NCBI RefSeq assembly: GCF_004769525.1
Contig: NZ_RQFT01000002.1
Coordinates: 1-64,000 of the forward strand
DNA length: 64,000 nt
Source of the DNA: Leptospira bouyouniensis
GTDB taxonomy: Bacteria > Spirochaetota > Leptospiria > Leptospirales > Leptospiraceae
Direction: 5' to 3'
Part shown: piece by piece, positions 35,529 through 44,394 of the stretch
Layout of the letters: each line of letters begins with the position of its first letter
Position numbering within the stretch: position 1 is the stretch's first letter
Position numbers and translations under genes: made by a program
Notes under the pieces: model-generated
Told to the model about the DNA's origin: nothing
The model's database searches: none
Seen by the model: the letters and a program-made list of their open reading frames with translations, nothing else

Positions 35529-36083
35529 ATGAAAACCAACCGAACAGGAATTTGGATTCCCAGGGAGATTGAATGCCTTGTGGATTTGAGTGTTTCTGAA
35601 AAGTATCTGCTTTCAGAAATTCGATCGTTAACATTGGCAAAAGGGTGTTTTGCATCGAACACCTACTTTGCGAAACTGCTTGGGAAAAAACCCGATACCA
35701 TCTCTCGCATGATTTCTAAACTTCGAAAACGAAACTATATCGCACAACTTTCCTTCGATGGAAGGAGACGTGAGTTGTCATACTGCTTAGGAATCGTATC
35801 CGAACCGGCAGTGGAAACAAAACCAAGTGCTCCCTTACAAAAATCCAAGGCAGATACGGAAGTTTCAGCAGTTCCTTTTGTACTTAGTACAACAAAAGTA
35901 CATAACATAAGTACAAAGAATCCTTTGGATGTTTGGAAAGAGTTTTTGCATTGGGCAAACCAATTGGCACCATCGACTCGCATTCGGATCCAGTCGGCCC
36001 CTGGACCAGAGAGTTTGGCAAAACAAGATCGGATCTTTTGGGAAAATTTTACATTGAGACCTCGGCCTATGTTTGGGAGTTAG
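35529..36083 (+). CDS. HTH_36-type DNA-binding protein, possible replication initiator
   Basis: 184 aa from the ATG at 35529, supported by AAGGAA upstream. N terminus GIWIPREIE, then a winged helix-turn-helix (FAKLLGKKPDTISRMISKL). Paralogous to 13791-14321 but in opposite orientation. The C-terminal part is unlike its paralogue. Such proteins often initiate or control plasmid replication, and it lies 2.4 kb from parAB. Which of the HTH or HUH proteins drives replication cannot be settled from sequence. Confidence 0.65.
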   Translation: MKTNRTGIWIPREIECLVDLSVSEKYLLSEIRSLTLAKGCFASNTYFAKLLGKKPDTISRMISKLRKRNYIAQLSFDGRRRELSYCLGIVSEPAVETKPSAPLQKSKADTEVSAVPFVLSTTKVHNISTKNPLDVWKEFLHWANQLAPSTRIRIQSAPGPESLAKQDRIFWENFTLRPRPMFGS

Positions 36084-36160
36084 GTGGGGTAGGGGATTTG
36101 GTAGACAAGAAAGTTCTTTTTAAAGCGTGTGGTTACTTTTCAAATAGAAGTTTTTTTTAT

Positions 36161-36892
36161 ATGAGAGACAAAATTGAAATATCTAAATACCTTGCGTTGG
36201 TTTTAGTTTTGCTGAAATGCCAAACTTCTTGGAAAGAAGGGAAAGCTCCCGTCATTTTGGCACAATTTCAAGAATTTCAACCTGGCCTTTTCTATTACGT
36301 AAATGAGAACGATTCATTCCTTAGTCCCTACCAAAATGAAGCATATACTGTAAAACGATATATGCGAGAGAAAATACATCCTGTTGTAAAAGACTTTTTA
36401 AATGCGAATCTTGCAGGAGATATTGAAAAATTATCAAATTATATCGGTGAAGCGACCATCGAAGATTTCTCCAGATACTGCAAACAAAATCAAGTGATGC
36501 TTCCAAGTAAGGCTGAATACAGAAAATTGTTATTCAATGATTTAAAATTGCGGACATACTCTTGTGGTATATCAAGTTATTTTGGGTTATACTATCTTTT
36601 CAATGTCAAAGAAAAGGATGTATTCTTTTTTGATAGAAGGCATTACTTTCTCGTTTGGTTGTATCCTCGATACAAATTCAGAAGAGATAACAAAGGATCC
36701 TGGGAATCTCCTCCATCATTTGATGAGTTGGAGCATGGTTCCACTTTTGCAGTGTATTACATGAAAGAACCAACAGATATTGTTAATAGGTATCTTTTTG
36801 AATTTCACCCAGATACAAAAAAATATGAATTATTTAAATACTATCCTGGATTTGCAGAAAACTTTGTAGATAGATATCGAGATGTTGATTGA
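36161..36892 (+). CDS. Lipoprotein, same family as 21649-22359
   Basis: 243 aa from the ATG at 36161; the longer frame from 35933 overlaps the HTH gene. Lipobox LVLLKC at about residues 15-20. EFQPGLFYYVN followed by KDFLNANLAGDIEKLSNY matches the corresponding part of the 21649 protein. Possible orphan immunity gene. No toxin remnant recognised before it. Confidence 0.6.
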   Translation: MRDKIEISKYLALVLVLLKCQTSWKEGKAPVILAQFQEFQPGLFYYVNENDSFLSPYQNEAYTVKRYMREKIHPVVKDFLNANLAGDIEKLSNYIGEATIEDFSRYCKQNQVMLPSKAEYRKLLFNDLKLRTYSCGISSYFGLYYLFNVKEKDVFFFDRRHYFLVWLYPRYKFRRDNKGSWESPPSFDELEHGSTFAVYYMKEPTDIVNRYLFEFHPDTKKYELFKYYPGFAENFVDRYRDVD

Positions 36893-36935
36893 TTCGCAGC
36901 AGTTCAAATGGGAACTTTCAAATTGTAATCCAGTA

Positions 36936-37337
36936 TCATGAAACCCAATTTTCTAATTTCAGGGAATTGATTCTTGAAAATTCTTTTTCATTATTTGTGA
37001 CAAGAATACCATTATGATTTAGAACAATTGATGCGATAATGAGGTCGTTTGGTCCAATTGGAATTCCTTTCAATTCTAGGTTGGAACGAATTTCAGCATA
37101 GATTTCAGAATCTATATCATTAAACCCGATGATCTCAAAAGGATCTAAGAAATCTAAGACTATATTTCTATTGTTCTTTGGATTTTTGCTTTTTAATGCA
37201 CCTAGAAGAAGTTCTGCTTTAACGATAGATGGAATTTTAATTCTGTTCGGGTTCAGTTTTCTTATGTTATTTTCAATATTTTGATTTTTTCCTTTTAGGA
37301 AATAAATGCAAATATTTGTATCTAAAAAGTAATTCAA
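36936..37337 (-). CDS. vapC: VapC-type PIN-domain RNase toxin
   Basis: 133 aa. PIN acidic residues D6 (FLDTN), E42 (KAELLLG) and D98 (GPNDLIIA) are present, with TNN at 114-116 near the C terminus. Such toxins cut tRNA or rRNA in the cytoplasm to stop growth. Its start overlaps the antitoxin gene by four bases. It looks intact. Confidence 0.85.
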   Translation of the reverse strand: MNYFLDTNICIYFLKGKNQNIENNIRKLNPNRIKIPSIVKAELLLGALKSKNPKNNRNIVLDFLDPFEIIGFNDIDSEIYAEIRSNLELKGIPIGPNDLIIASIVLNHNGILVTNNEKEFSRINSLKLENWVS

Positions 37338-37564
37338 AAGGCATCTCTTGGGCTATCATTTTTAAAATGTAAAGGACCAGGCTTTTGAAAAGAATCATCC
37401 TCTATGGAACCATATAATTGAAAAAAATGATCAGGCCATTTTTTTTCGAAGGAATTTTGCAATTTCCCTTTTACCCACTGTGATATCGAAACTTTTTCTT
37501 TTTTGGCAGCTAATTCAATTTTTTTGAGTGTATCTTGATCCAAATATAATGACAACTGTGGCAT
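37334..37564 (-). CDS. vapB: Antitoxin of the VapC-type toxin, RHH-like
   Basis: 76 aa from the ATG at 37564; the frame continues upstream to 37606 without a better start. MPQLSLYLDQDTLKKIELAA with SISQWVKGKL looks like a ribbon-helix-helix DNA-binding domain, followed by a C-terminal tail that should bind the PIN toxin. Four-base overlap with the toxin gene. Expected to repress its own promoter. Confidence 0.75.
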   Translation of the reverse strand: MPQLSLYLDQDTLKKIELAAKKEKVSISQWVKGKLQNSFEKKWPDHFFQLYGSIEDDSFQKPGPLHFKNDSPRDAF

Positions 37565-37710
37565 GCTTTGTATCCTCCGCAATTCTACTGGCAAGTATAC
37601 CTGCAAGTATACGATTTGTCAATCTCGTTTCCTGTTCTTTTGTCCAATCCAAATCCATTTCGGAAAAAGTTTTTCCACCCTTTGTCACATACGTATAGTA
37701 ATCTAAGATC

Positions 37711-38160
37711 ATGAAAGAATTAATCATTGGAATTACTAGTTCGCGAGATGGATTTACGGAAAAACAAAAAGAAGCTTTTCTCTCGCTTCTTTCCCAATAT
37801 GAAGTGGTAGAAGTCCATCATGGAGATTGTGTTGGTGTGGATGAAGGAATCCACCAAACTCTTTTAGATGGGAAAAAAGAAACTCCAAAGATCATCCGCA
37901 TTCACATTCATCCTCCTACCGATCTCAAACAACGGGCATTTTGCCAAAAGAAATACGAAACAAAAGATGTGTTAGTCCACAGTTATGCCAAGGAAGAGTA
38001 TCTGAAGCGAAACCAAGCAATCGTTATGGCGACGAATGAACTTTGGGCATTCCCGAGTGGACCTGAAAAACAACGCTCTGGGACCTGGGCGACCATTCGT
38101 TTTGCCAGAAAAACGGGTAAACCTGTGAAATTGTTTTGGCCTGATGGAAGGGTAGAGTAG
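37711..38160 (+). CDS. SLOG/DprA-like Rossmann-fold protein
   Basis: 149 aa. HHGDCVGVDEGIH and SGTWATIRFARKTGKPVKLF match nucleotide-binding motifs of SLOG-superfamily proteins. Members bind or process nucleotides and occur often in phage-defence and mobile regions. Divergent from the vapBC pair, 146 bases apart. Specific activity unknown. Confidence 0.7.
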   Translation: MKELIIGITSSRDGFTEKQKEAFLSLLSQYEVVEVHHGDCVGVDEGIHQTLLDGKKETPKIIRIHIHPPTDLKQRAFCQKKYETKDVLVHSYAKEEYLKRNQAIVMATNELWAFPSGPEKQRSGTWATIRFARKTGKPVKLFWPDGRVE

Positions 38161-38211
38161 GGGCAGGGAATTAACTGGACAACTTGACAACATTGTGATT
38201 TTTTAGATAGT

Positions 38212-38436
38212 ATGAAGTCCTTTCCCGTTGGTGAATTAAAAACAAAATTCTCCGAAGTCCTTGAATACGTTAAAAACGGAGAAAAAGTAAGGATTCTTTT
38301 TGGGAAAAACAAAAAGCCCATCGCTATGATTGTTCCTCTGAATCAAAAAAGAAAAATCGGAATGCTTGATGGGAAAGTCAAAATTAAATTCGATCATAAT
38401 TTTTCCATCACTGAAGATATATTTTTAAGTAAATAA
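38212..38436 (+). CDS. Phd/YefM-family antitoxin
   Basis: 74 aa. VGELKTKFSEVLEYVKNGE and ILFGKNKKPIAMIVPL are typical of Phd antitoxins, which repress their promoter and hold a PIN or Doc toxin. The partner downstream is broken, so this is now an orphan antitoxin that could still neutralise related toxins. Confidence 0.85.
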   Translation: MKSFPVGELKTKFSEVLEYVKNGEKVRILFGKNKKPIAMIVPLNQKRKIGMLDGKVKIKFDHNFSITEDIFLSK

Positions 38437-38838
38437 ATATCATTTCTATTAGATACTCATGTTCTACTTTGGACCATTGGAGACTCAAAGCAATAAAGCA
38501 AAAATGGTTCGGGCATTATTCAAGACCAAAATAATCAAATTTTAGTAAGTTCAATTTCTTTGTGGGAAATTTCATTGAAATATAAACTTGGAAAACTAAA
38601 ATTATCAGGCTTTAAACCTTAGGAAATTCCAAATTTTCTTGAGAAATTAAACATCAGCGTAATTGAATTAAATCAAATGGATGATTCCTCTTATCATAAT
38701 TTAAAGGAAGAATTTCATAAGGATCCTTTTGATCGAATGCTCATTTGGCAATGCATTTCAAATAAACTGACTTTGATTTCAAAAGATTCTGAAATGATAC
38801 ATTACAAAATTTCTGGATTAAAAACGATTTGGAATTAA
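38437..38838 (+). pseudogene. Dead PIN-domain toxin after phd
   Basis: One frame of 133 codons starts directly at the phd stop: SFLLDTHVLLWTIGDSK, stop TAA 38494, then WEISLKYKLGKLKLSGFK, stop TAG 38620, then KDPFDRMLIWQ and ISKDSEM to TAA 38836. The normal ATG position reads ATA. PIN acidic residues are still visible. Start loss plus two nonsense codons make it clearly inactive. Confidence 0.85.
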
Positions 38839-39164
38839 TGATCCACTGAGTATACTAGGGACTTACGGCCATGCTCGAGAAAGTCTTACGCCTAAGATGT
38901 TTAAATATTAATTTAACAAAAAATTAACATTCCATCCCAAATTCTCTATTTCTCACAATCTTGCATCAATTTACTAATTTCACAGGACTAAACGTTCCTC
39001 CATTCAGAAAAGATTCTTCCGAATCCCTTGCAATAATTTGTTACATTCGTAGTTCCAATTTGTCCTAGGTAGCAAATATGGTTTACCTCTCAGGAAACGA
39101 CTCGATTTGGCAATTTTTCGTAGAGAATTGTGACACTCTTGGAGTCTGGATTACATCCATTGTT

Positions 39165-40073
39165 ATGAAAGAGAACGATGCAAAAACGATCCTAAAGAAG
39201 ATTACATACGATGTGATGGAGGCCTTAAAGTCCGGTAGTCTTGGACAGTGGGTCAAACCATGGCAAAGTTTCGGATTTCCGACGAACGTGAAGACAAAGC
39301 AACAATATGGCCTCCTCAATACCTTCTGGCTAACAGACAGTTTGATGCGGTATGGGTATACTTATCCAGCTTGAGCCACGGAGAAACAATGGAATTGCCT
39401 TGGGTATTCATTGAAACCAGGCGAGGTTGCAAAGACGGTAGTTTTGTATCCTTGTCATGTAAAGTTTCCTGTATATTCCCAAAAGAAACAATCCGTGGTT
39501 GGAAGCGAAGAGGAACGAGAGGAGGCGCCTCTCTATTACAAATCGTGTCTGGTTCACAAGTCGTTTCCGGTCTTTAACATTGCACAAATCAATATTCCCG
39601 AAGATGAGTATGATCTGTTTGTAACAAAGACGACTCTAGATGGTGCTGCGGGAATCGATCAGTTTGTGCAATCGATCGAACACAATAGGGAAGAGTTCGG
39701 GGTGGACCAAGCATCTTACATGATCCCTTTGGATACGATTCGTATGCCTAAAAAAGAGTATTTCCGAAGTGAAACTGACTATTGGTCTACTTACTTACAT
39801 GAGTTAGGTCATTGGACGGGTGCTAGACATCGGTTGCGGAGAGATTTTTCGAAAGGCATGGGTTCTTATGCCTTTGAAGAATTGGTCGCTGAATTATCCT
39901 CAGCTATCTTTGCCGGTGAATTTGGATTTAGTGGGGAGTTGCAACATCGAGAGTATATTGGGTCTTGGTTAAGGATTTTGGAAAATCCACGTGCGATCAT
40001 TAAAGCGGGATATCTTGCCATGGAAGCGGTGGAGTATTTGAAGAAGGAAGCGAAGAGGGGAGTGAGGGGGTGA
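39165..40073 (+). pseudogene. ArdC-like anti-restriction protein, one frameshift
   Basis: The N-terminal ssDNA-binding domain (KSGSLGQWVKPW, NVKTKQQYGLLN) runs to YPA-stop at about 39372. In the next frame ATEKQWNCLGYSLKPGEVAK continues to a zinc-metalloprotease-like domain with HELGH and FEELVAELSS, ending at 40073. One indel near 39370 joins them. ArdC proteins on plasmids protect incoming DNA from restriction. An upstream ATG at 39078 is also possible. The gene marks a past conjugative or plasmid phase. Confidence 0.8.
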
Positions 40074-40282
40074 TTTTAAAACTCAAAATACCCCAATCAA
40101 AACTAAATAAAATTTCATGTTATACGACAATAATGCAAAATTTTTATGGGAAAATTCAGCATAATCTTAAAAATCCTTTGTTAATTAAAATATGCAATAT
40201 TAGGAAAATGAATTTGAGTCAAATTTGAATACTTGCGTTTTGCAGCCGATAACTCCTAAAAGATTAAAAAAAATAGCTTAAA

Positions 40283-41956
40283 ATGTTCAAAATGTCGATA
40301 TATAGTATAACAACTAAAAACGGAATGTTTAACATTTTATTGCCCACTCTTCGCGAATCAATTAGAACGATAAAAATCACGATTCTCGCTTTTTTCATAT
40401 TTGCTACATTTATATTGAATGCACAACAGAATTTTGACCAAGAACCTCTTTTGATCAATATGGAAGAGGCGGAAATCATAGGAATTTCTAACAGTGTGAT
40501 TCTTGCTAGTTTAAAGGACAGAAGACAAGTATTTAAGATGGTTGCTACAGAAAAATGGCGAAATTATCTTCCTCGGTTAGGGATAAGTTATTTTGGCCTT
40601 AGAAATACTAACGTCAATCAGCCAGATAGTCAATATAATGATATTCGCTTACAATTAAATCAATTAATTTATGATGGTGGCGAAAATGCTCTGGAAATAG
40701 AATCCGCAAAACTACAAGAATTATTAAATCAGGAAGATTGGAAGATAGCACGCGAAAAGATCGTCTTCGACATTAGAAAAGCATATATTAAATTGTTAGC
40801 GAGTGATATAAAATGGTATGTTGCAGAGAAAGCATACGAAAGAGCTCAAAGACAATGGCTAGACATAACGAAGGAAAAGAAGCAAGGTTTTATTACTAAT
40901 ATTCAAGAAGTTGAAATGAATGCGAAAATAAAAGAGCTTGAGCTTGGGATTTTGAAATCAAAATCTCAACGTACCCAAAACGAAATTGAATTAAAAAAGC
41001 AGATCAATTTGCCAATAGAAGTTCCAATTACTTTAAAAGATTCTCTTCTCAAGGACTACGTTTTCTATTCACCTGAATTCGAATTAGACGAAGAATCATT
41101 CGCTCTAGAGAATAAACCAGAGATCAAGAAGTCAAAGTTAACGATAGAAAATTTGAAGACCAGGAAAGAAATTGCTGAAAATGGATGGAAGCCAAAATTC
41201 TCTGTCGGAGGATATTATGGCGAAAACGTAAATGGTGTTTTACCTGTTAAGAATGAAGTGTATGGATTTAATTTTTCCGTTCAAACTCAATTAGGTAGCA
41301 CAACAAATCAATCATCTGCAAATTATGGTGTTCAGACAGACGGTACGGGTATTCAAAGAATCCCTGGCTTTGGACCACAATTTGTTGGAAGGGGAGAAAA
41401 TGCATATAATAGCAGTACGTTTAATCTTTTTGATGATCTGTCATATACAAGGAAAATATATGAAGGTAAAATTGGTCTTTCTGATGCGATAAGGACCAAC
41501 AAATTAATTAAAATAAATATTCAAGCGGAAGCTTTTAAATCTAAAGAAAAGTTTAAAGAAAGCTGGCTAGCTCTTTCAGTTTCGAACTCAAAATTCTATT
41601 TATTTTATGAATTGTGGAAAAATGTCCAAAACAATTATTCTCAAGGTTTTGCAAAAGAAACAGAATTAGTTTCAGCTGAATTTGAAATGATAAAAGCAGT
41701 AGAAGAGATAACCAATGCACTGGCAAATTATTTAGAGTCCGGAGCTGAATATAGTTTTTCAATTGGTAAACCAATGCAAGAAATTCGATTCTTTGAAGTA
41801 AAACGAAATTGTGGAAATTCAATACTTAGATTGCTAGATGGAAATTTGGATATAGATTCCAGTGAGAAAAAGACGGAATCTGAAGAAAGTAAAAACAATA
41901 GAAAACTAAATAAAGGGAAAAAAGGGAAAGAATATCAATTTTTTCTTGAAGATTAA
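40283..41956 (+). CDS. TolC-family outer-membrane channel protein
   Basis: 557 aa (start could also be one of the ATGs at residues 4 or 15). A signal peptide ends near LNA-QQ (about residue 47). Long helical coiled-coil segments (DIRKAYIKLLASDIKWYVAE) and two halves separated by a beta-rich part (GFNFSVQTQLGS) are typical of TolC channels. The C-terminal tail is charged. First gene of an operon; 3 bases separate it from the Ig-like lipoprotein. It should form the outer-membrane exit duct for the RND system downstream. Confidence 0.85.
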   Translation: MFKMSIYSITTKNGMFNILLPTLRESIRTIKITILAFFIFATFILNAQQNFDQEPLLINMEEAEIIGISNSVILASLKDRRQVFKMVATEKWRNYLPRLGISYFGLRNTNVNQPDSQYNDIRLQLNQLIYDGGENALEIESAKLQELLNQEDWKIAREKIVFDIRKAYIKLLASDIKWYVAEKAYERAQRQWLDITKEKKQGFITNIQEVEMNAKIKELELGILKSKSQRTQNEIELKKQINLPIEVPITLKDSLLKDYVFYSPEFELDEESFALENKPEIKKSKLTIENLKTRKEIAENGWKPKFSVGGYYGENVNGVLPVKNEVYGFNFSVQTQLGSTTNQSSANYGVQTDGTGIQRIPGFGPQFVGRGENAYNSSTFNLFDDLSYTRKIYEGKIGLSDAIRTNKLIKINIQAEAFKSKEKFKESWLALSVSNSKFYLFYELWKNVQNNYSQGFAKETELVSAEFEMIKAVEEITNALANYLESGAEYSFSIGKPMQEIRFFEVKRNCGNSILRLLDGNLDIDSSEKKTESEESKNNRKLNKGKKGKEYQFFLED

Positions 41957-41959
41957 TTT

Positions 41960-43723
41960 ATGAAAACAATATGTAAAATCCTTGTCTTAACTTTATTTCT
42001 TGTTATAAATCAATGCAAAAATGGTAAACCTGGTTCCGCAAGTTTGTTCACATTTTTGGGAGATGATAATTCCCCAAAAATTATTTCGGCAGTTCCAGGA
42101 ATGGGTGATAGGGGGCTACCAAGAACTCAAAAGATAGCAGTTTTATTTAATAAACCAATGAATATTAATAGTTGTGTGCAAAGTTTTTCAATTTCGCCGC
42201 CAACGCAAGGATTTTATGAGCTAAGTGATTTTGCCTTAACTTTCATTCCTAGCTCACAATGGAATTATGGAACGTATACATATACATTATCAAAAAATTG
42301 TGAATCGAAGGAAGGGAACGATTTAAAGGAATTATTTTCTGCAAGTTTCACAGTAGGAGAAGCCACGACTGCTGGGAGTTTTCCTGAAGTTGCAAATATT
42401 CAAATATCCGCAGGCACTATTGCAGAATGCGATGCAGGGATAGCTCCACGTCTTAATATACTTTCGAATACAATTACGACTGCTTGTATGGGTTCGCCAA
42501 ATTCTAATTCATTAACTTTAAATTTTACAAGACCGATGGACAGAGCAACTACTACGGGTGCAATTTCATTTTCCCCTTCAATATCCGCAAGTTTTGTATG
42601 GCAGTCTGATACGACATTGACTATCATACCTGACCGTCCATTTGCTTCCCAAGCAAGAATCAATATTGCAATATCAACAACAGCTCAAGACTCCCAGGGA
42701 ATTCGAATGCAGGTACCAGTATCTGGAAGTTTTTTCGTTGGTACTTCAAATTTATTGCCTACCATCACAAATCTTTCATTAAATGCAGATACTTTGTCCA
42801 GTTGTCTCGCCGGAACAGGTGCAGTCGTTGATTTGCTTGTTACGAGTGTAACTAACGCGTGCTTGGGAAACCCAACTGTGACTCCAATTGTTTTTACTTT
42901 TTCAAGACCAATGGACCAAATTCAAACCCAATCAAATGTCAGTTTTTCTCCATCTTTTACTGGAAATTTTTCATGGTCTGCTGATAGTCTGACTCTTACG
43001 TTTACTCCAGATGCAAAGTTCAATTTTGGGACAAGGTATACGATAACAATTGGTAGTGGGGCGAAAACTCAAGACGGTATATTTGTAGCAGGTTCATTGG
43101 TATATAGTTTTGTGGCAGGAGGTGCACTGACTGATGCTCCTTTTGTACAGGCAGTTGGAGTTGAATCACAAACATGTCCAGCATCTTATCCTGGAGTTGG
43201 CAATCCATTGGGTGGCGATTGGTTGATTGGATCCTGTTATTGGGATAGTAGTTTACCGGTGCTTTCTCCTACTTCTTATAGATTTAGAGGAGGAGATAGT
43301 GGAACCGGTACTGGACCAAATCTAAATAATTCTGCTTCCTGCATCGATGTAAATACAGATAATTTTAGACTAATTTTCTCAAATTATATGGATCTAAATG
43401 CTACTATAAATGCAGTTAGATTAAGAAGGCAATCTCCTCCTAGTACTGTCATTCAATTGTCTACATGGTCTTGGTCGGATTGTCAGGCAGTATTTCCTTT
43501 CGGATGCCGAGTTCTCACGCTTGTCTTTTCGGAACTTGAATCATCATGTAATGGATCAAGTTCATTTGGGAATGCATCTACTTCTGGGGATTTCAATTTG
43601 CTTCAATCAAATACCACTCCTGCTGGATTTCCATTTTATATGTTAACTGTTGATACATCTGCGAAAGATGTAAACAGCATACCATTGAGATCAACTTTTA
43701 ATTTTAGCATGGAGGCAAAATGA
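41960..43723 (+). CDS. Lipoprotein with bacterial Ig-like (Big_5) domains
   Basis: 587 aa. Signal and lipobox VINQC (residues 15-19). At least three Ig-like units with the pattern FNKPMN, FTRPMDR, FSRPMDQ followed by SFSPS and FTP, as in SbsA-type Big_5 domains, each about 110-120 residues; the fourth C-terminal part has FSNYMDLNAT. Probably a surface or periplasmic lipoprotein. Tight spacing places it in the RND operon. It may act as an accessory or surface component. Confidence 0.8.
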   Translation: MKTICKILVLTLFLVINQCKNGKPGSASLFTFLGDDNSPKIISAVPGMGDRGLPRTQKIAVLFNKPMNINSCVQSFSISPPTQGFYELSDFALTFIPSSQWNYGTYTYTLSKNCESKEGNDLKELFSASFTVGEATTAGSFPEVANIQISAGTIAECDAGIAPRLNILSNTITTACMGSPNSNSLTLNFTRPMDRATTTGAISFSPSISASFVWQSDTTLTIIPDRPFASQARINIAISTTAQDSQGIRMQVPVSGSFFVGTSNLLPTITNLSLNADTLSSCLAGTGAVVDLLVTSVTNACLGNPTVTPIVFTFSRPMDQIQTQSNVSFSPSFTGNFSWSADSLTLTFTPDAKFNFGTRYTITIGSGAKTQDGIFVAGSLVYSFVAGGALTDAPFVQAVGVESQTCPASYPGVGNPLGGDWLIGSCYWDSSLPVLSPTSYRFRGGDSGTGTGPNLNNSASCIDVNTDNFRLIFSNYMDLNATINAVRLRRQSPPSTVIQLSTWSWSDCQAVFPFGCRVLTLVFSELESSCNGSSSFGNASTSGDFNLLQSNTTPAGFPFYMLTVDTSAKDVNSIPLRSTFNFSMEAK

Positions 43724-44346
43724 AGGATTTTAAAATTAATCTTAAATTAATCGTTATTATCATTTCAAATTTAGTTATAATATTAAACTGTAAATTTGAT
43801 AATTATCAAGTTAAATCAGCTTTGGTTTCCAGTTCTCCAAATCAAAAATTACTGTTTGGAACAATGACAACTAGGGATGTTAGAATTCCTAAATCAATTG
43901 GGAAAGATTTTCAAGAATTGTTAGTATTTGAATTAATACATAAAGGTTTTACAGTGAATTTTTATAACTTTCAAGAATCATTCAAGGAATCTAAAAAAGA
44001 AGATAGTAAATTACCTTTGAATCTGAGGTCAGCAGCCGGAGAATTTTGGAATCACAATCCGATTGTTGAAAAACAATTAATTAGACAAGAAATTAAAGAA
44101 GTATCGGAAAAAGAAACCTTTGATTTGTTTTTGCAAGGTACAATTTCGATTCAGAATAATGATATCACTTTGGAAAGAAAAGAGTATAATTATATATTCC
44201 TACATTTGTATAGTCCGGATGGAAATTTAATAGGAATGATAAGATCAACGTTCGATAACAAAATGTTATATGAATCTGAGCAAATGCGGGAAGTAGTTTC
44301 TAGAATGGCTGATGAATTTCAAAAAATTACCTCTAATAGGAAATAG
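43720..44346 (+). CDS. Lipoprotein of the RND operon, unknown function
   Basis: 208 aa, overlapping the preceding gene by four bases. Lipobox VIILNC (residues 19-24). The mature region (LVFELIHKGFTVNF, DLFLQGTISIQNND, VVSRMADEF) has the look of outer-membrane lipoproteins that resemble CsgG/LpoB-like folds, but I cannot assign a family. Part of the exporter operon by spacing. Confidence 0.65.
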   Translation: MKDFKINLKLIVIIISNLVIILNCKFDNYQVKSALVSSSPNQKLLFGTMTTRDVRIPKSIGKDFQELLVFELIHKGFTVNFYNFQESFKESKKEDSKLPLNLRSAAGEFWNHNPIVEKQLIRQEIKEVSEKETFDLFLQGTISIQNNDITLERKEYNYIFLHLYSPDGNLIGMIRSTFDNKMLYESEQMREVVSRMADEFQKITSNRK

Positions 44347-44394
44347 AAAATAGTAATTTAAAATGAAATTGAAACTTCTTATATTGAATATCAA

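Noticed and set aside
37515..37727. 70-codon minus-strand ORF over the vapB start
   Set aside because: It overlaps the antitoxin gene in another frame and has no domain; a shadow frame.
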